A stretch of DNA of 6,579 nucleotides from an uncultured Oscillibacter sp. GTDB lineage: Bacteria; Bacillota; Clostridia; Oscillospirales; Oscillospiraceae. The translations under genes and the position numbers were made by a program. The first letter of the stretch is position 1, and every line of letters starts with the position of its first letter. The notes under the pieces were generated by a model, which was given only the letters and a program-made list of their open reading frames with translations, was not told where the DNA came from and did no database searches. The stretch lies in NCBI GenBank assembly GCA_900542115.1, contig UQMC01000106.1:1-6579 (forward strand), written 5' to 3'. Below, in pieces: positions 1-5,322 of this stretch.

Positions 1-51
1 CGGCGACCACCGAGATCTACACTCTTTCCCTACACGACGCTCTTCCGATCT
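1..51. other. Illumina P5/read-1 adapter (artefact)
   Basis: These bases match the Illumina P5 plus TruSeq read-1 adapter, lacking only its first seven bases and ending in the diagnostic CTCTTCCGATCT. It is library sequence left on the contig, not genome. Genomic sequence begins at 52, where the reading frame of plsX is already open. The T at 51 is the ligation overhang, and bases 52-53 (CC) fit the last two bases of an alanine codon in the conserved S-A-G-S-T-G stretch of PlsX. Recognised from memory of the adapter sequence. Confidence 0.98.
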
Positions 52-773
52 CCGGCTCCACCGGCGCTTTGCTGGCGGGCGCTACGCTGCTGGTCAAGCG
101 CATCCGGGGCATCCGGCGCGCGGCTATGGGCCCGGTGATTCCCACTGCCTCAGGCCGTGCCATTCTCTGCGACTGCGGCGCCAACGCGGACTGTACACCG
201 GAATATCTGCTGCAATTTGCGTACCTCGGCAGCTTTTATACTAAGCGGCTTATGGGATTGGAAAATCCGCGTGTGGGCCTGTTGAATATCGGCGCGGAGC
301 CCTCCAAGGGCGATTCTCTGCGTCACGAGACCTTCCAACTGTTAGAGGAGGCAGGCCGGGAGGGCCGCTTGAATTTCATCGGCAATGTGGAGGCCAATAC
401 GGCGCTGCTGGGCGGCGCCGATGTGATTGTGGCAGACGGCTATTCGGGCAATATTCTTCTCAAGGGCGTGGAGGGCTGCGCCAAGCTGATGATGGGCGAG
501 CTGAAAAAGGCGCTCCGTTCCAGCACGAAAAGCAAGCTGGGCGCTCTGCTGGTCAAAGACAGCCTGCGGGACATGAAAAAGCTGCTGGACCCCAGCGAGA
601 TAGGCGGTACGCCGTTCCTCGGCATCAGCAAGCCGGTGCTGAAGGCTCACGGCTCCTCTGATGCTCACGCCATCTGCAATGCGGTGCAGCGGGCGATCGA
701 ATACGCACAGAGCGGCATCATCGCCGATGTGGAAGCGCATATTGATGAGATGAAGGTGGAAAAGCAGGCATAA
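52..773 (+). CDS. plsX: phosphate acyltransferase PlsX, 5'-truncated
   Basis: PlsX converts acyl-ACP plus inorganic phosphate to acyl-phosphate, the donor used by PlsY in the first step of phospholipid synthesis. It is a peripheral enzyme on the inner face of the membrane. About 239 residues are present and open with GSTGALLAGA, equivalent to the SAGNTGAL segment near residue 96-103 of the roughly 330-residue Bacillus enzyme, so about 95-100 N-terminal residues are missing. Other family blocks are DCGANADCTPEYLLQFA, PRVGLLNIGAEPSKG, NFIGNVEAN, ADVIVADGYSGNILLK and the C-terminal KAHGSSDAHA. The frame is intact to the TAA. An in-frame TTG at 69 is not the real start, because conserved sequence continues upstream to the adapter junction. 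acpP follows after 98 bp. The truncation is caused by the contig end, not by a biological break. Confidence 0.96.
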
Positions 774-788
774 ATATGGAAATGCCTC

Positions 789-817
789 TTGACAGGGCCA
801 TAGGATTGCCGTATGAT
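789..817 (+). promoter_or_regulatory. sigma-A-type promoter of acpP
   Basis: TTGACA at 789-794, a 17-bp spacer and TATGAT at 812-817 give a perfect -35 and a 5/6 -10 at the optimal distance. Transcription would begin near 824, leaving a leader of about 48 nt before acpP. This would let acpP, and possibly rnc, be made independently of plsX. No FapR-like operator (TTAGTACC-type dyad) is visible over it. Confidence 0.8.
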
Positions 818-871
818 GTTTTCTGCCAATTATGGATGAATATTACATTCTCATAGGAGTGAAGTGCGATT

Positions 872-1117
872 ATGTCAGTTGAGGAGATCTTTCAGACTAT
901 GCGGGATCTGGTGGCCGAGCAGTTTGCCATGGACCCGGCGGAGATTACGATGGAGACTTCTTTTGAGGAGGACCTCGGCGCAGATTCCGTGGACTTGGTA
1001 GAGCTTGTCATGGCCATGGAGGAAGAATTTGATATGGGCGAGGCCGGCGAGGATGAGCTGACCGGTCTGAAGACGGTTGGTGACGCGGTGAATTACGTTG
1101 CCTCCAAGCTGAAATAA
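872..1117 (+). CDS. acpP: acyl carrier protein
   Basis: Small acidic cytoplasmic carrier (81 aa, the usual length) that holds growing acyl chains on a 4'-phosphopantetheine arm during fatty acid synthesis and presents them to PlsX and other acyltransferases. The attachment site is Ser39 in EEDLGADSVDLVELVM, a variant of the classical DSLD motif with Val at the third position. The protein is rich in Glu and Asp, as expected. The ATG at 872 is preceded by AGGAG at 855-859, a rather long 12-nt spacing. Its own strong promoter lies at 789-817. The position between plsX and rnc is normal for Firmicutes, although fabD and fabG, which sit here in Bacillus, are absent. Confidence 0.97.
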   Translation: MSVEEIFQTMRDLVAEQFAMDPAEITMETSFEEDLGADSVDLVELVMAMEEEFDMGEAGEDELTGLKTVGDAVNYVASKLK

Positions 1118-1121
1118 AATG

Positions 1122-1154
1122 AGGAAAACGCCCCGCTTCCGGCGGGGCGTCCTT
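1122..1154 (+). terminator. GC-rich hairpin between acpP and rnc (attenuator-like)
   Basis: Arms ACGCCCCGC (1128-1136) and GCGGGGCGT (1142-1150) pair perfectly over 9 bp around a TTCCG loop. AGG at 1122-1124 and CCT at 1151-1153 can add three pairs across an AAA bulge. The tail on the + strand is CCTTATAACC, a poor U-run, so complete termination is unlikely. Partial termination, protection of the acpP 3' end, or processing is more plausible. The rnc ribosome site begins about 13 nt later. On the - strand the hairpin is followed by a TTTT run. Confidence 0.6.
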
Positions 1155-1175
1155 ATAACCGTGAGAGGTAAGAGG

Positions 1176-1859
1176 ATGCAGGAACTTGAGAAAAAACTGA
1201 ATTACACATTTCATGACCAACGGCTGCTGCGGGAGGCGCTGAATCACAGCTCCTATGCCAATGAGCACCGCGCACAGGGAATGAACAGCAATGAGCGTCT
1301 GGAGTTTCTGGGCGACAGTGTGCTGGGCTTTGTTACGGCGGAATACTTATTTGCCCGGCACCCGGATTTGCCGGAGGGAGACCTGACCCGCATCCGGGCG
1401 GCGCTTGTGTGTGAACAGAGCTTGCATGAGGTGGCGCAGAAGCTGGGTTTAGGCAGCTATCTGCGGCTGGGAAAGGGCGAGGAGGCCGGCGGCGGACGCC
1501 AGCGCACCTCCATTTTGGCGGACGCCACCGAGGCGGTATTTGCCGCGGTGTATCTTGATGGCGGCATTTCTGCCGCTTCCGCGCTCATTCACCGTGTTTT
1601 GCTGGATGTGGAGCGGGAAGAGGTAGTAGAGGAGCGCCGCCGGGATTATAAGACCCAGCTTCAGGAGCGTGTTCAGCGTCAGGCCGGACAGGAGCTGACC
1701 TACTGCATGGTGGGCGAAGAGGGCCCGGATCACGCCAAGACCTTTATCACGGAGGTCCGCTTGAACGGCGCGGCCATTGGCCGGGGTAGCGGCCACAGCA
1801 AGAAGGAATCCGAGCAGATGGCCGCAAAGGCCGCCTTGGAAAAGCTGAGCGAACATTAA
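1176..1859 (+). CDS. rnc: ribonuclease III
   Basis: Double-strand-specific endoribonuclease that processes rRNA precursors and some mRNAs and acts as a homodimer with Mg2+. With the start at 1176 the protein is 227 aa, the normal size. The N-terminal RIIID domain carries the signature NERLEFLGDSVL, with acidic residues E40, E43 and D47, and the second metal-binding pair D116 and E119 in ILADATEAVFAAVYLDGG. These align with E. coli E38/E41/D45/D114/E117. A C-terminal dsRNA-binding domain covers about residues 157-226 (DYKTQLQERVQ onward, with HSKKESEQMAAKAALEKL as the last helix). The frame stays open upstream to an ATG at 1119, but that would put the N-terminus inside the 1122-1154 hairpin. 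GAGAGGT at 1163-1169 sits 6-7 nt before ATG 1176, and the family begins here. The usual downstream partner smc is replaced by a convergent operon. Confidence 0.96.
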   Translation: MQELEKKLNYTFHDQRLLREALNHSSYANEHRAQGMNSNERLEFLGDSVLGFVTAEYLFARHPDLPEGDLTRIRAALVCEQSLHEVAQKLGLGSYLRLGKGEEAGGGRQRTSILADATEAVFAAVYLDGGISAASALIHRVLLDVEREEVVEERRRDYKTQLQERVQRQAGQELTYCMVGEEGPDHAKTFITEVRLNGAAIGRGSGHSKKESEQMAAKAALEKLSEH

Positions 1860-1866
1860 AGAATAA

Positions 1867-1905
1867 AACAGCAGCCGGAACAAATGCTCCGGCTGCTGTT
1901 CTTTT
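1867..1905. terminator. bidirectional terminator between rnc and the padR operon
   Basis: AACAGCAGCCGGA (1867-1879) and TCCGGCTGCTGTT (1888-1900) form a perfect 13-bp stem around an 8-nt loop. On the + strand CTTTTAT follows, ending rnc (stop at 1859). On the - strand the stem runs into TTTTATTC, ending the operon whose last stop codon is at 1912-1914. One hairpin therefore serves both convergent units, whose stops are only 52 bp apart. Confidence 0.9.
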
Positions 1906-1911
1906 ATGAAA

Positions 1912-3306
1912 TCATGCCAATGCGCCGCAGCCCAGCCGTTCCCGCACCAGTTCCGCCTGCATAGGTTTGACCGTGGCATCGGGCCAGTTGAAAAATTGAA
2001 GATTCACCAAACGGTCAGCATACCGCAGAAGAAAGTGCAGGGAACCATCGGCAGAGCTATAGGCGGCTTCCGCGCCCCAGCGGGAAGCATCAAGCTCTGT
2101 AAAGGAAATTTGCTCCACAGGATGAAAGGCGCTGTATGCGCCCTGTCGCAGCTCTGTCAGTCTGCGGTCGAGGAAATACGCACTTTCCACAAAAACGGAA
2201 TAGGCGAGGGCGGGCTGGCTGCTGCCCTGAAAAAGCGGAACCAATTGCCGCCCGACATACTGCCGAAGCAGCGGCGTGCCGCGTACCTCAAAAAAACAGG
2301 AGTAGTTGGTGTCGGATGTTTCACCGGTCAGTTCCTCCACTGTCAGGGGCAGCGGGTCATGATAGATTTTATCAACAAGAAAGGTCGAGCCTCCAACAGA
2401 TAGGGTGATGCGTTCAGCATTTCGATGCCCTAAAATGATAGGGTGGGCCGCAGTGTAGCCAAGGGAGAGAACCAGCTCTAAAGCGAAGGCTACCACAAGA
2501 AACGCGGCAGCAGTCCGTCTTCCGCGTTGTTGCAGCCGGTGACGGAGCCTGAAATAGACTGCCAATAGAAAGATCGTCCCGGGGATGACAGCACCGGTCA
2601 GTGTGGCCAAATAGTAGTTCCGCTCTGCGATGACGCTGAAAAGGAAGAGGAACAGGCAGATAAGGGCGAGAATGGTATGAATAGCGTTCAGACGCCGGTT
2701 TCCCTTGGGGGCCTGAAGGCGGTTTTCATTTTGAGCGGTCTGCCGGGCCGAGCGGTACCAGAGTAAATGGGAGACAAGCGTAATACAGCAGGGAAGGATG
2801 TACAGAAGGAGCACTGGCAGGAATAAACGGAACCACGCCGCCCAGTTACCGGCAGAGCGCGTCAGAAGCAAAAGGGGGAGCAGCAGAAGAATATAAAAAA
2901 TCAGCGAACCGGCAAACAGAACGGAATCCCGGACTCTCATGGCGGCGTGAATCGTTTCCATCTGCACCACCGGGTCAGTTTCAATGGGAACCGGCTCTTT
3001 CTCCGCTGTGCGGAAAACCTGCATCTGCCCAGCCGTGGCCGTAAGCTCCCAGCCGGTGGCGCGGCACAGCTCCCACAGCTCCCGCTGCTGCCGGGAAATA
3101 TATTCATCGGCGGGGTCCTTTGGAAAATACACCACGGCATAATGCAGATCGGCAGGCGGACATTTGCGGTAGCGCCAGAAAACAGGACCGATATGCTCCA
3201 ACTGCCAGCCCTGCTGGGCAAGCGCCTCCAAGTGCTGCGCGATCTCCGGGGCGGCGTATAAATCAAACAGGTTGTATTCATACTGTGCGTTTCGGAATGT
3301 GAACAT
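1912..3306 (-). CDS. DUF2812-like membrane protein, second tandem copy
   Basis: Unknown function, 464 aa. Residues about 10-125 form a DUF2812-like cytoplasmic domain with GWQLEHIG, VFWRYRKC, HYAVVYFPK, ATGWEL, QMQVF and PIETDPVVQ. Five hydrophobic segments follow at roughly 129-149, 161-184, 206-226, 233-252 and 266-285. The loops after segments 2 and 4 are Arg-rich, so by the positive-inside rule the N-terminus is inside and the tail outside. The tail (286-464) has GHRNAE, YHDPLPLTVEEL, YSC (Cys337) and a final RERLGCGAL. No enzyme motif was recognised. The frame extends upstream to 3402, but that reaches into the neighbouring gene. ATG 3306 has AAAGGAGG at 3315-3322 with 8-nt spacing. It is last in the operon, 20 bp after its paralog, and ends 11 bp before the shared terminator. 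The domain name comes from memory of family motifs, not a search. Confidence 0.85.
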   Translation of the reverse strand: MFTFRNAQYEYNLFDLYAAPEIAQHLEALAQQGWQLEHIGPVFWRYRKCPPADLHYAVVYFPKDPADEYISRQQRELWELCRATGWELTATAGQMQVFRTAEKEPVPIETDPVVQMETIHAAMRVRDSVLFAGSLIFYILLLLPLLLLTRSAGNWAAWFRLFLPVLLLYILPCCITLVSHLLWYRSARQTAQNENRLQAPKGNRRLNAIHTILALICLFLFLFSVIAERNYYLATLTGAVIPGTIFLLAVYFRLRHRLQQRGRRTAAAFLVVAFALELVLSLGYTAAHPIILGHRNAERITLSVGGSTFLVDKIYHDPLPLTVEELTGETSDTNYSCFFEVRGTPLLRQYVGRQLVPLFQGSSQPALAYSVFVESAYFLDRRLTELRQGAYSAFHPVEQISFTELDASRWGAEAAYSSADGSLHFLLRYADRLVNLQFFNWPDATVKPMQAELVRERLGCGALA

Positions 3307-3314
3307 ATTTCCGG

Positions 3315-3322
3315 CCTCCTTT
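3315..3322 (-). promoter_or_regulatory. Shine-Dalgarno site of the second DUF2812-like gene
   Basis: On the - strand this reads AAAGGAGG, a near-perfect ribosome site 8 nt before ATG 3306. It decides the start against a longer open frame, and it lies within the 20-bp gap after the upstream gene's TAG (3327-3329), so the second copy can be translated independently. Confidence 0.85.
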
Positions 3323-3326
3323 TCCG

Positions 3327-4793
3327 CTATGTCAAAGAACCGAAGCCCAGCCGCTCGCCAACAAGGGCCATTTGCTCTTGAGTGGGGGCAGTATCGTACC
3401 ATGGGTCAAAGCGAAGCCTAACGATGCGGTTTGGGTAGCACAAAAGGTATACGCCGTTGGCTGTATCGCCGCTGTGGAACTGATAGACTTCATCGGCGCC
3501 CCATGGAGCAGCGTCCGTGGGGACCCAGCTTTGCCGGGGCTGTCCAATCAGGCTTGTGTTGCGGTTGAAGGTTTCCAGCTCCTTGAAAAAGGAGTCCTTC
3601 ACCGGTGCGTAAAGACAGCTCAAATTGACCTGATACACTGAGCAATACAGCTCCGGGGCGGCGGTGCTGCCTGCTCCATAGGTCTGTTCCTGCCGGAAGA
3701 TATACTCCGTTACCAGCAGGGAGGTGCCGGTTTTCCGATAGCAGGAATAGTCTGCGCCGGGGATTTCGCCCATTAGTTCTTCTACCGTCAGGGGCAGGGG
3801 ATCATGATACACGGTGTAGGTGTAGCGGCTGCTATCATGATAGCCGGGAGAGGGCCGCTTCTCCGCATTTGGGTGCCCCAGCGGTGTGCCAACGAGCCGC
3901 AGACTTACCCAAAACAGCCCGGCGGTCAGGACAAGCGCCGCTATGATGGTGATGAAGGTGCTCAGCAGCAGATTGTGCTCGGCGGGGAAGCCGTGCTTTT
4001 TCATGAGATAGCGGCTGCCGTGGATGACCAGCGACAGCAGCGCGGCATAGAGAATCCAAAGTAAAAGACCGGTATAGACAGCCATTCCGTATCGATTGGC
4101 TGCCAGTAGCGTACCGAGATATGCCGCGCAGAAAACCGCAATCAGCGAAAGCTCAAGGACTCTTCGCCATTTGTGGCTGCGGGGAGAGAGGAGAACCCCC
4201 TCCTCCCGGGCGGCCACCGCCGCCCGTTTGCTCCAGCGGTAGTAGGCGATCAGCTCTGCAACGGAATCCATCAAAATCAATCCCCAAAGCAAAACGGCCA
4301 GAAGGGAGATTCCGGATGACAGCAGATCCCGAATTGTTTCCGCATTTCGGAATTGCAGCCAGATCTGAAGCAGCGCACAGCACAGCATGAGCCAGTTGGA
4401 GCGGGCGGCCCCTGCTTTCATGGCGGCATGGACGTTTTCCACCTGTACCACCGGGTCTGTTTCGATGGGGGTTGGATTCTTTGCCGGATTGCAGAAAACC
4501 TGCATCTGATAGCGGTTAGAGACCAGCTCCCAGCCCGTTGCCTTGCACAGTGCCCAGAAGTCCCGCTGCTCCGGCGGCGGTTCCGGGTCAAACTGGCTGG
4601 CCTTGGGGAAGTACACCACGGCGTAGTGCAGCTCCGCCGGCTCACAGCGCCGGTAGGTCCAGAACACAGAGCCGGTATGTTCCAGATGCCAGCCCTGCCG
4701 GGCCAGCTCCTCTAAATGGCGGACGATGCCCGCATGGTCATAATAAGAGTAAAGATTGACTTCGCGCCGCTTTTTTCGGCCTGACAGGTTCAT
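3327..4793 (-). CDS. DUF2812-like membrane protein, first tandem copy
   Basis: Unknown function, 488 aa, paralog of the next gene. Over the 52-residue block starting NLY (residues 13-64), 34 positions are identical to the sister protein. The basic N-terminus SGRKKRRE leads into the DUF2812-like domain (about 13-126: GWHLEHTG, VFWTYRRC, HYAVVYFPK, ATGWEL, QMQVF, PIETDPVVQ). Membrane segments are predicted at about 132-149, 158-184, 211-232, 237-258 and 275-300, with basic cytoplasmic loops after segments 2 and 4. The outer tail (301-488) has GHPNAEK, YHDPLPLTVEEL, YSC (Cys351), WGADEVY and GERLGFGSL. The ATG at 4793 overlaps the PadR stop as ATGA (4790-4793), which implies translational coupling. 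The frame is open upstream inside padR, but that reading is out of frame with a clear regulator and has no family similarity. Role unknown; a PadR-controlled membrane sensor or envelope-stress protein is a guess. Confidence 0.85.
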   Translation of the reverse strand: MNLSGRKKRREVNLYSYYDHAGIVRHLEELARQGWHLEHTGSVFWTYRRCEPAELHYAVVYFPKASQFDPEPPPEQRDFWALCKATGWELVSNRYQMQVFCNPAKNPTPIETDPVVQVENVHAAMKAGAARSNWLMLCCALLQIWLQFRNAETIRDLLSSGISLLAVLLWGLILMDSVAELIAYYRWSKRAAVAAREEGVLLSPRSHKWRRVLELSLIAVFCAAYLGTLLAANRYGMAVYTGLLLWILYAALLSLVIHGSRYLMKKHGFPAEHNLLLSTFITIIAALVLTAGLFWVSLRLVGTPLGHPNAEKRPSPGYHDSSRYTYTVYHDPLPLTVEELMGEIPGADYSCYRKTGTSLLVTEYIFRQEQTYGAGSTAAPELYCSVYQVNLSCLYAPVKDSFFKELETFNRNTSLIGQPRQSWVPTDAAPWGADEVYQFHSGDTANGVYLLCYPNRIVRLRFDPWYDTAPTQEQMALVGERLGFGSLT

Positions 4794-5119
4794 GCTTCGA
4801 TCTCTCCTCTCCGTCCCATATAGCTGCGGTAATCCTCGGACAGCGCTTGCAGCCGCCGGTACTCGTCTGCCAATGCCTGCTCTCCGGCAGCGGTAATGAG
4901 ATAGCTCCGCTTGCGGCCCTCCGTTTTTGTTTCCACGATCCAGCCGGTTTCCTGAAAGCTCTCCAGCAGATTGTAAAGCGTTCCGGGCCCCACCGTAACG
5001 CGGCCATGGGTGATATTGGCGATTCGGGCCATGATGTCCGCGCCGCAGCACTCGTCCCGGAGGGACAGCAGTACATAGAACATCTGCTCCGTCAGCGTTT
5101 GAAATTTTTCCCGTGCCAT
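4790..5119 (-). CDS. PadR-family transcriptional regulator
   Basis: Small winged-helix repressor, 109 aa, of the compact PadR class (single wing domain plus a short C-terminal dimerisation helix). The sequence starts MAREKFQTLTEQMFYVLL; the recognition-helix/wing block is GRVTVGPGTLYNLLESF (39-55), GWIVETKTEGRKRSYLIT (59-76) follows, and an acidic and basic C-terminal helix covers about 77-104. Such proteins bind palindromic sites over their own promoter and are released by small ligands or stress; the ligand here is unknown. Start choice: ATG 5119 has GGATGGTG 7 nt upstream and matches the family's M-x-R-E-x-F-Q-T-L-T-E-Q opening. ATG 5131 (MVLP extension, 113 aa) is the alternative with no good ribosome site. 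It is first in the operon and its TGA overlaps the next start codon. Two palindromes in its promoter imply autoregulation. Confidence 0.93.
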   Translation of the reverse strand: MAREKFQTLTEQMFYVLLSLRDECCGADIMARIANITHGRVTVGPGTLYNLLESFQETGWIVETKTEGRKRSYLITAAGEQALADEYRRLQALSEDYRSYMGRRGEIEA

Positions 5120-5135
5120 AGGCAGCACCATCCAG

Positions 5136-5150
5136 TATCGATATTCGATA
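5136..5150. promoter_or_regulatory. PadR operator, promoter-distal copy (near +1)
   Basis: TATCGA-TAT-TCGATA is a perfect 6-3-6 palindrome. It lies just downstream of the predicted transcription start (about 5155, reading leftward) and ends 4 bp before the first possible ATG (5131). It is the reverse complement of the second copy at 5169-5183 (14 of 15 positions). Assignment to PadR is inferred from position. Confidence 0.75.
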
Positions 5151-5161
5151 TTTCTATCTAC

Positions 5162-5190
5162 AACATACTATCGAATATCGATTATGTCAA
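5162..5190 (-). promoter_or_regulatory. promoter of the padR operon
   Basis: On the - strand TTGACA (5190-5185), a 17-bp spacer (5184-5168) and TATGTT (5167-5162) form a sigma-A promoter with perfect -35 and 4/6 -10 at the ideal distance. The spacer is almost entirely the operator palindrome, so a bound repressor would directly block RNA polymerase. Predicted start of transcription is near 5155. Confidence 0.78.
5169..5183. promoter_or_regulatory. PadR operator, copy inside the -35/-10 spacer
   Basis: TATCGA-ATA-TCGATT, the 6-3-6 palindrome with one mismatch at its outer edge, occupies the promoter spacer. Its centre is 33 bp (about three helical turns) from the centre of the copy at 5136-5150, so two repressor dimers could bind on roughly the same face of the DNA. 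Confidence 0.78.
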
Positions 5191-5209
5191 GAAAAATGTG
5201 GAAAAGTTG

Positions 5210-5241
5210 AAAAAGCCGGACCGCCATGCAGACGGTCCAGC
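5210..5241 (-). terminator. rho-independent terminator of the alpha/beta hydrolase gene
   Basis: On the - strand GCTGGACCG (5241-5233) pairs with CGGTCCGGC (5223-5215) over 9 bp with one T-G wobble and a 9-nt loop, followed directly by TTTTT (5214-5210). It lies about 80 bp past the hydrolase stop codon and 19 bp before the padR -35, insulating the padR operon from read-through. Confidence 0.85.
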
Positions 5242-5251
5242 AAAATGCTTA

Positions 5252-5270
5252 TTTACATAATGATTGTAAA
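5252..5270. repeat. small AT-rich dyad TTTACA-N7-TGTAAA
   Basis: Perfect 6-bp arms (5252-5257 and 5265-5270) around 7 bp in the AT-rich gap between the hydrolase stop and its terminator. TTTACATAA recurs at 5308-5316. It lies inside the predicted 3' untranslated region, and its function is unclear. Chance in AT-rich DNA is possible. Nothing else is seen in 5242-5322. Confidence 0.35.
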
Positions 5271-5322
5271 ATGATTTAAAAAAGTAGAAAATCAAATAAA
5301 ACGGAGCTTTACATAACTTTGA

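Noticed and set aside
1119..1175. N-terminal extension of RNase III beginning MRKTPRF
   Set aside because: It would be translated from the hairpin after acpP, has no ribosome site, and known RNase III proteins begin near MQELEKKL; ATG 1176 has a suitable upstream site.
1449..1979. Long - strand open frame opposite rnc
   Set aside because: Shadow of the rnc coding sequence; crosses the terminator, has no ribosome site and no recognisable motif.
1906..2403. + strand open frame opposite the second DUF2812-like gene
   Set aside because: Antisense shadow with low-complexity character; starts in the terminator tail and lacks a ribosome site.
3307..3402. Upstream extension of the second DUF2812-like gene
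   Set aside because: It lies inside the preceding gene, whereas ATG 3306 has AAAGGAGG at ideal spacing and begins the family-like sequence.
4794..5051. Upstream extension of the first DUF2812-like gene (86 residues)
   Set aside because: This is padR read in another frame; the extension resembles no protein and the ATGA junction gives the natural start.
4847..5260. + strand open frame opposite padR and through its promoter
   Set aside because: Runs across operators, promoter and terminator; clear antisense artefact.
5252..5316. Repeated TTTACATAA and dyad as a possible regulatory site or origin
   Set aside because: Only two short copies in AT-rich DNA within a 3' untranslated region; insufficient for an operator, DnaA-box cluster or CRISPR claim.
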